Assembly (NCBI GenBank): GCA_019119415.1
Contig: DWXB01000006.1
Span: 1 to 47,071, forward strand
Source: Candidatus Ligilactobacillus avistercoris
Lineage (GTDB): Bacteria > Bacillota > Bacilli > Lactobacillales > Lactobacillaceae
Direction of reading: 5' to 3'
DNA length: 47,071 nt
Position 1 is the first letter of the stretch; each line of letters begins with the position of its first letter. The notes under the pieces were generated by a model, which worked only from the letters and a program-made list of their open reading frames with translations, had not been told where the DNA came from and searched no databases. Both the position numbers and the translations under genes were made by a program. This document shows, one piece after another, positions 42,760 through 47,071 of the stretch.

Positions 42760-45174
42760 CTAGTTAGCCACGACGTTCACCAGCTTGCCTGGAATAACGA
42801 TTACTTTCCGAATCGTCTTTCCTTCGAGGTGATGTTGCACCTTTTCATCCGCCAACGCCTGTTTCTCAAGTTCATCCTTTGTGATGTTCTTGGAGACCGT
42901 CAACTTTGCCCGCAACTTTCCGTTGACCTGAACGATAATTTCGACGGTATCCTCCTCCAGTTTACTTTCATCGTAGGTCGGCCACTGAGCGTACGCAATG
43001 CTTCCAACATGTCCCAGCTTTGTCCACAGCTCCTCCGCAATGTGCGGGGTTAGCGGTGCAATCAGCTTCACAAACCCTTCAACGTATTCAAGTGGGAGCG
43101 CGTCAGCCTTGTAGCACTGGTTGACGAAGACCATCATCTGTGAAATTGCCGTATTAAAGTGGAGTTGCTCAAAGTCATCCGTTACCTTCTTAACGGTCTG
43201 ATTATAAATCCGGTCAAGCGCGCCGTCGTTTTCGGTCGTAACCCGGTCACGTAACCGGTCCTGGTCGTCAATTAACAGGTTCCAAATCCGCTTAATAAAC
43301 TTATGCGCCCCACTCAAACCGTCTTCGCTCCACGCAATTGAAGCATCCAGTGGTCCCATAAACATTTCGTACAGCCGCAGGGTGTCCGCCCCGTACTGCT
43401 CAACGATGTCATCCGGATTAACCACGTTCCCCTTCGACTTCGACATCTTTTCGTGGTTATCTCCAAGAATCATCCCCTGGTTAACCAGCCGCTGGAACGG
43501 TTCCTTTGTCGGTACGACTCCCAGGTCGTACAGGAACTTGTGCCAGAAACGAGCATACAAAAGATGGAGAACGGCGTGCTCGGCGCCCCCGACGTACAGG
43601 TCTACCGGCAACCACTGCTTTAACTTGTTGTAATCCGCAAGGGCCGCCTGGTTATGCGGGTCAACGTAGCGTAAGAAGTACCACGAACTTCCGGCCCACT
43701 GCGGCATGGTGTTTGTTTCCCGTTTCCCGTGCCGGCCGTTTTTATCAACAACATTAACCCAATCATCCAGGTTGGCAAGCGGGCTTTCTCCCGTTCCGGA
43801 AGGCTTGATATCATCCGTCTTAGGTAACCGCAACGGAAGCTCATCTTCCGGCACAAGGGTCGTCTCCCCGTCATCCCAGTGGATTACCGGAATCGGTTCA
43901 CCCCAGTACCGCTGCCGGGAGAACAGCCAATCACGAAGCCGGTAGTTGACCTTCTTGTCACCAACCCCGTGCTCCTTCAACCAGTCAATCATCCGGTCAA
44001 TGGCTTCCTGTTTTCCTAAACCGTCGAGGAACCCGGAATTAATGTGCTTGCCGTCACCCGTGTATGCTTCCTTTTCCAGGTTACCCCCTTCAATTACGGG
44101 TTTAACCGGTAAGTCAAACTGCCGGGCAAACTCGTAATCCCGGTCATCGTGTGCCGGAACAGCCATTACAGCCCCCGTCCCGTATGACGAAAGAACGTAG
44201 TCTGCAATCCAAATCGGCAGTTTCTCCCCACTAACAGGGTTAACCGCATAACTTCCAGTAAAGACCCCCGTTTTCTCCTTGGCAAGGTCGGTCCGTTCCA
44301 GGTCAGACTTGTGAGCGACTTCTTCCAGGTACTTCTCCACGGCAGCCCGATTTTCTGGCGTGGTCAATTGCTTCGTTAATGCGTGTTCCGGCGCCATTAC
44401 AATATAAGATACGCCGTAGATGGTATCCGGGCGCGTCGTAAAGACTTCAATCTTGGTGTCTTCATCACCCGCAACCGGGAAGTTGACCTGCGCCCCCACG
44501 GAACGGCCAATCCAGTTCCGCTGCTGTTCCTTAATTGCTTCCGGCCAGTCAAGGTCATCCAGATCATCAATCAACCGGTCCGCATAAGCAGTTATCCGCA
44601 GCATCCACTGCCGCATCGGCTTCCGAATAACCGGGAAACCACCCCGTTCCGTTTTTCCGTCGATGACCTCTTCGTTGGCCACCACGGTTCCTAAGTCAGG
44701 ACTCCAGTTTACCGGAACCTCTGCTTCGTATGCGAGCCCCTTTTCGTACAGCTTCTCAAAGATCCACTGGGTCCACTTGTAGTAGTCCGGATCCGTCGTA
44801 TTGACTTCCCGGTCCCAATCGTATGACAATCCCAGCGACTTAATCTGCCGCCTGAAGTTATTAATGTTCTTCTTGGTAAACTGCCGTGGTGAATGCCCCG
44901 TCTTTAAGGCGTACTGTTCGGCTGGTAACCCAAACGCGTCAAATCCCATTGGATGAAGAACGTTGTAGCCCTGCATCCGCTTCATTCGGGCTAAAATATC
45001 CGTTGCCGTGTACCCTTCAGGATGGCCAACATGGAGTCCCTGACCAGACGGATACGGGAACATGTCTAAGGCGTAATAATTTTTCTTATCCGGATCTTCC
45101 GTTGTTTTAAACGTCTTATGCTCATCCCAGTAACGCTGCCACTTTTGTTCAATTCGTTTGTGATCGTACGCCAC
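42760..45174 (-). CDS. leuS: Leucyl-tRNA synthetase
   Basis: An 804-aa class I synthetase that charges tRNA-Leu. The HIGH motif is HVGH (48-51, in [12 protein letters not shown]) and the KMSKS motif is MSKSKGN (about 577). The CP1 editing domain is present between them, with anticodon-binding and C-terminal domains following. The length is typical of bacterial LeuRS. Expression is controlled by a T-box leader. Confidence 0.98.
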   Translation of the reverse strand: MAYDHKRIEQKWQRYWDEHKTFKTTEDPDKKNYYALDMFPYPSGQGLHVGHPEGYTATDILARMKRMQGYNVLHPMGFDAFGLPAEQYALKTGHSPRQFTKKNINNFRRQIKSLGLSYDWDREVNTTDPDYYKWTQWIFEKLYEKGLAYEAEVPVNWSPDLGTVVANEEVIDGKTERGGFPVIRKPMRQWMLRITAYADRLIDDLDDLDWPEAIKEQQRNWIGRSVGAQVNFPVAGDEDTKIEVFTTRPDTIYGVSYIVMAPEHALTKQLTTPENRAAVEKYLEEVAHKSDLERTDLAKEKTGVFTGSYAVNPVSGEKLPIWIADYVLSSYGTGAVMAVPAHDDRDYEFARQFDLPVKPVIEGGNLEKEAYTGDGKHINSGFLDGLGKQEAIDRMIDWLKEHGVGDKKVNYRLRDWLFSRQRYWGEPIPVIHWDDGETTLVPEDELPLRLPKTDDIKPSGTGESPLANLDDWVNVVDKNGRHGKRETNTMPQWAGSSWYFLRYVDPHNQAALADYNKLKQWLPVDLYVGGAEHAVLHLLYARFWHKFLYDLGVVPTKEPFQRLVNQGMILGDNHEKMSKSKGNVVNPDDIVEQYGADTLRLYEMFMGPLDASIAWSEDGLSGAHKFIKRIWNLLIDDQDRLRDRVTTENDGALDRIYNQTVKKVTDDFEQLHFNTAISQMMVFVNQCYKADALPLEYVEGFVKLIAPLTPHIAEELWTKLGHVGSIAYAQWPTYDESKLEEDTVEIIVQVNGKLRAKLTVSKNITKDELEKQALADEKVQHHLEGKTIRKVIVIPGKLVNVVAN

Positions 45175-45207
45175 GATTTGTTCGCCCCTTACTCTGTTTT
45201 ATTAATT

Positions 45208-45405
45208 AAAAACGCCCTGCCGGGAAAATCCCGACAGGACGCTTGCGCGCGGTACCACCCATCTTCTAGTCCGCAGGGCGGTACTAGCACTTTTTCTTTT
45301 TTAATTCACTTAATTAACCCATGCACGGCAAGTTCGGAGTCATTCCTATGACCTCACAGCCTCGATCACTCTCTGTAAAGAACTCACATCCTACTACTCC
45401 GTCCT
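45208..45405 (-). promoter_or_regulatory. T-box riboswitch leader of leuS
   Basis: On the minus strand the core T-box GGGTGGTACCGCG (45248-45260) precedes a terminator, CGTCCTGTCGGGA (45229-45241) with TCCCGGCAGGGCG (45213-45225), and a T run. In stem I the specifier region reads GAA-CTT-G, so the codon is CTT (Leu, 45330-45332), matching the downstream gene. Confidence 0.93.
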
Positions 45406-45410
45406 ATCCA

Positions 45411-45439
45411 ATCATAGCAAAGCCCCTACTTGGATTCAA
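45411..45439 (-). promoter_or_regulatory. Promoter of leuS leader, inside the metK 3' end
   Basis: TTGAAT (45434-45439), 17 bp, extended -10 TGC-TATGAT (45411-45416) on the minus strand. The -35 lies within the last codons of metK. Confidence 0.82.
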
Positions 45440-46628
45440 GCGCCTTTACCGCTTGCTTTAACTGATTAATCCGGTCGGTATGCTCCCACGGAAGATCGAT
45501 GTCCGTCCGGCCAAACGCACCGTATGCAGCAGTGGGCTTATAGATCGGCCGCCGCAAATCAAGCATCTGAATAATCCCGGCTGGTCGTAAATCAAAGACC
45601 TGCCGCACTGCCTGCGCAAGGAGTGTTTCCTTAACTTTTCCCGTTCCAAACGTGTTCACGTTTACGGAAACAGGCTGAGCAACCCCAATCGCGTACGCCA
45701 GCTGGACCTCAACTTCCCGGGCCAGCCCAGCTGCAACGATGTTTTTCGCAATGTAGCGCGCAGCATAACTTGCTGAACGATCCACCTTGGTAGCGTCCTT
45801 ACCGGAGAAGGCCCCACCACCGTGGTGAGCAGCCCCACCATACGTGTCGACAATTACTTTCCGTCCGGTTAAGCCGGCATCCCCGTGAGGGCCGCCAATC
45901 ACAAAGCGTCCCGTGGGGTTAACCAGGAACCGTGTTTGTTCATCAAGTAAGTCGGCGGGGATTACCCGTTTAATAACGTGTTCAACCATATCCTGGCGAA
46001 TCTGGTCAAGGGAAGCCGATTCAAGGTGTTGGGTTGAAAGGACAACCGTGTCTACCCGGAATGGGCGGCCATCGTCCCCGTATTCAACCGTTACCTGGGC
46101 CTTCGCATCCGGTCCAAGGTACGTTAACTCCCCTGATTTCCGTACCTGAGCAAGCTTAATCATTAACTTATGACTCAACTCAAGCGCTAACGGCATTAAT
46201 TCGGGTGTTTCGTCGGTTGCGTACCCAAACATCAACCCTTGATCCCCAGCGCCAATTTGATCAAGCGGATCCGTATTGCCGCCCCGCTGTTCCAGTGATT
46301 CATCAACCCCCTGCGCAATGTCCGGCGACTGTTCGTCAATCGCCGTCATTACCGCACAGGAGTCACCATCGAACCCAAACCGGTTATCTTTATACCCAAT
46401 CTCCTTAATGGTGTTCCGGACAACCTGTTGGATATCGACGTATGCCGTCGTTGAGATCTCCCCCACGACAACAACTAACCCCGTTGTTACGGTCGTTTCG
46501 CAGGCAACCCGGGCATTCGGATCCTGAGTTAAAAGCGCATCAAGAATCGCATCACTAATTTGGTCGGCAACCTTATCTGGATGTCCTTCTGACACCGATT
46601 CTGATGTAAATAAATGTTTCTCGGTCAT
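45426..46628 (-). CDS. metK: S-adenosylmethionine synthetase
   Basis: A 400-aa enzyme that makes SAM from methionine and ATP. It has [31 protein letters not shown], the ATP-binding [13 protein letters not shown] and [16 protein letters not shown]. The start at MTEKHLF follows GGGGG eight bases upstream. No terminator separates it from the leuS promoter. An SAM-III riboswitch precedes it. Confidence 0.98.
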   Translation of the reverse strand: MTEKHLFTSESVSEGHPDKVADQISDAILDALLTQDPNARVACETTVTTGLVVVVGEISTTAYVDIQQVVRNTIKEIGYKDNRFGFDGDSCAVMTAIDEQSPDIAQGVDESLEQRGGNTDPLDQIGAGDQGLMFGYATDETPELMPLALELSHKLMIKLAQVRKSGELTYLGPDAKAQVTVEYGDDGRPFRVDTVVLSTQHLESASLDQIRQDMVEHVIKRVIPADLLDEQTRFLVNPTGRFVIGGPHGDAGLTGRKVIVDTYGGAAHHGGGAFSGKDATKVDRSASYAARYIAKNIVAAGLAREVEVQLAYAIGVAQPVSVNVNTFGTGKVKETLLAQAVRQVFDLRPAGIIQMLDLRRPIYKPTAAYGAFGRTDIDLPWEHTDRINQLKQAVKALESK

Positions 46629-46632
46629 TAAT

Positions 46633-46694
46633 AATTCCCCCAAAGATAATTTGGTTACAAGGCATCTTCACGATTTGTGAATCCTATCGGGAAA
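46633..46694 (-). promoter_or_regulatory. S(MK) box (SAM-III) riboswitch of metK
   Basis: On the minus strand the leader carries TTTCCCGATAGGAT, a hairpin TTCAC-AAATC-GTGAA, then GATGCCTTGTAACC and GGGGGAAT. This order and these blocks match the Lactobacillales metK S(MK) box, in which SAM binding makes the GGGGG Shine-Dalgarno pair with upstream CCC and shuts off translation. Negative feedback on SAM synthesis is therefore expected. Confidence 0.88.
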
Positions 46695-46792
46695 TGGACT
46701 TATAACGGTTCTAGTCTAACACAAACATTGGGTGAAGCGCAGAGTATTACGCATCACTTAGTTGATGTTAGTGCGGACAATCTGGAGATAGC

Positions 46793-46816
46793 AAAAAACC
46801 GCCGCAAAAGCGACGG
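46793..46816 (-). terminator. Minus-strand terminator beside the IS
   Basis: On the minus strand CCGTCGC pairs with GCGGCGG (one G-U), with a TTTT loop and TTTTTT after it. It should end a minus-strand gene lying to the right, but the IS left end starts 9 bp away, so that gene is not visible. The rest of 46695-46792 holds the metK promoter region, which I cannot pin down. Confidence 0.8.
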
Positions 46817-46940
46817 AAAATCAATGGCTCTACACTAAATCCTGTTGATATGGTTAAATGTTAAACTATATCAACAGGATTTTTGAGTACTATGACCAAT
46901 AAAAAAGAGCCATAGTACCCAAAATCCACCAATACCCAAG

Positions 46941-47071
46941 CAAAGGACTTGATACTATGAACTCCATTAACGATTATATCCACTTTGCGCTCGATATTGA
47001 AGACAATAATATTGTTTTTACTGGTTATAAAACAGAACTACGACATAGCCGACGAGTGAAAGTCTATTATG
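46941..47071 (+). repeat. Terminal direct repeat, copy 2
   Basis: Exactly identical to bases 1-131, in the same orientation and inside the same IS. It makes the window look circular. Confidence 0.97.
46957..47071 (+). CDS. ISL3 transposase, 5' fragment cut by the window edge
   Basis: The first 38 codons are identical to those of the transposase starting at 17. AAAGGA precedes the ATG. It is truncated only because the window ends. Confidence 0.93.
   Translation, partial: MNSINDYIHFALDIEDNNIVFTGYKTELRHSRRVKVYY

Larger units (their letters stand above)
46826..47071 (+). mobile_element. ISL3-family insertion sequence, left end
   Basis: This has the left terminal repeat (46826-46849), about 100 bp of leader and the first 115 bases of the transposase gene. 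The leader holds two further inverted repeats: 46837-46851 with 46868-46882, and GTACTATG (46887-46894) with CATAGTAC (46911-46918). From 46941 it is identical to bases 1-131. Confidence 0.92.

Noticed and set aside
1-47071. Circular plasmid or phage genome with direct terminal repeats
   Set aside because: The repeat lies inside an IS, and the window is full of single-copy chromosomal genes (rpsB, tsf, leuS, metK, efp, hisS). No replication, capsid, terminase or partition genes are present.
1-47071. CRISPR array, toxin-antitoxin or other defence system
   Set aside because: I saw no regularly spaced repeats, no cas genes and no paired small toxin/antitoxin genes. The GIY-YIG protein at 24.2 kb is a conserved housekeeping-type single domain, not a restriction enzyme.

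Overview
This window is a piece of a Firmicutes chromosome, most likely from the Lactobacillaceae and probably a Limosilactobacillus-like species. I infer this from three things: the order of the housekeeping genes; T-box leaders on the aminoacyl-tRNA synthetase genes together with an S(MK)-type SAM riboswitch on metK; and frequent CGG arginine codons in genes of moderate GC. The species cannot be named from sequence alone. Nearly everything is core chromosome. The only mobile DNA is an ISL3-family insertion sequence that forms both ends of the window.

Layout. 1-1325: most of an ISL3 element, with its transposase and right inverted repeat. 1.3-4.7 kb: yqeY-rpsU (minus), then a PPDK regulatory protein and an amino-acid permease (plus). 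4.8-11 kb, minus: hisS-aspS under a T-box, then yitT, a TagB-like teichoic-acid transferase and nfo. 11.3-12.2 kb, plus: an SH3b/amidase_3 cell-wall hydrolase. 12.3-17.3 kb, minus: prmA-rsmE-rel-dtd-HAD phosphatase. 17.5-20.2 kb: a nucleoside hydrolase with a small membrane protein, an Fe-S-assembly-like protein, and a protein that looks like a metallo-beta-lactamase fold without its metal ligands. 20.2-22.1 kb, minus: two uncharacterised membrane proteins (DUF805- and DUF975-like). 22.2-25.2 kb, minus: trmN6-yazA and rpsB-tsf. 25.3-27.9 kb: an acyltransferase, yneF, ynzC, lexA with an SOS box, and a PEBP protein. 27.9-37 kb, minus: the conserved rplU-prp-rpmA, efp, yqhY-nusB and folD-xseA-xseB-ispA-tlyA-argR-recN clusters. 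37-46.7 kb: pepV, nnrD, a MurJ/YtgP-like flippase, a second permease, leuS under a T-box, and metK under an SAM-III riboswitch. 46.8 kb to the end: the left end of an ISL3 element.

How it works together. Translation dominates: ribosomal proteins S21, S2, L21 and L27, EF-Ts, EF-P, three synthetases, and rRNA, tRNA and L11 modification. Much of it is controlled by RNA leaders: two T-boxes, one SAM-III riboswitch, one L21 leader and one structured S2 leader. DNA repair and SOS functions (nfo, lexA, recN, xseAB) and stringent response (rel) are also present.

Most notable observations: the exact 131-bp repeat joining the two window ends inside the IS, which looks like an assembly or recombination junction and not a phage terminus; the overlapping Asp/His codons (GACAC) in the hisS-aspS T-box specifier region; the apparent metallo-beta-lactamase pseudo-enzyme; an ArgR with an altered arginine-binding motif; and a DUF975 protein with a long extra C-terminal domain. 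I found no CRISPR array, prophage, tRNA or rRNA gene, and no clearly new multi-gene defence system.
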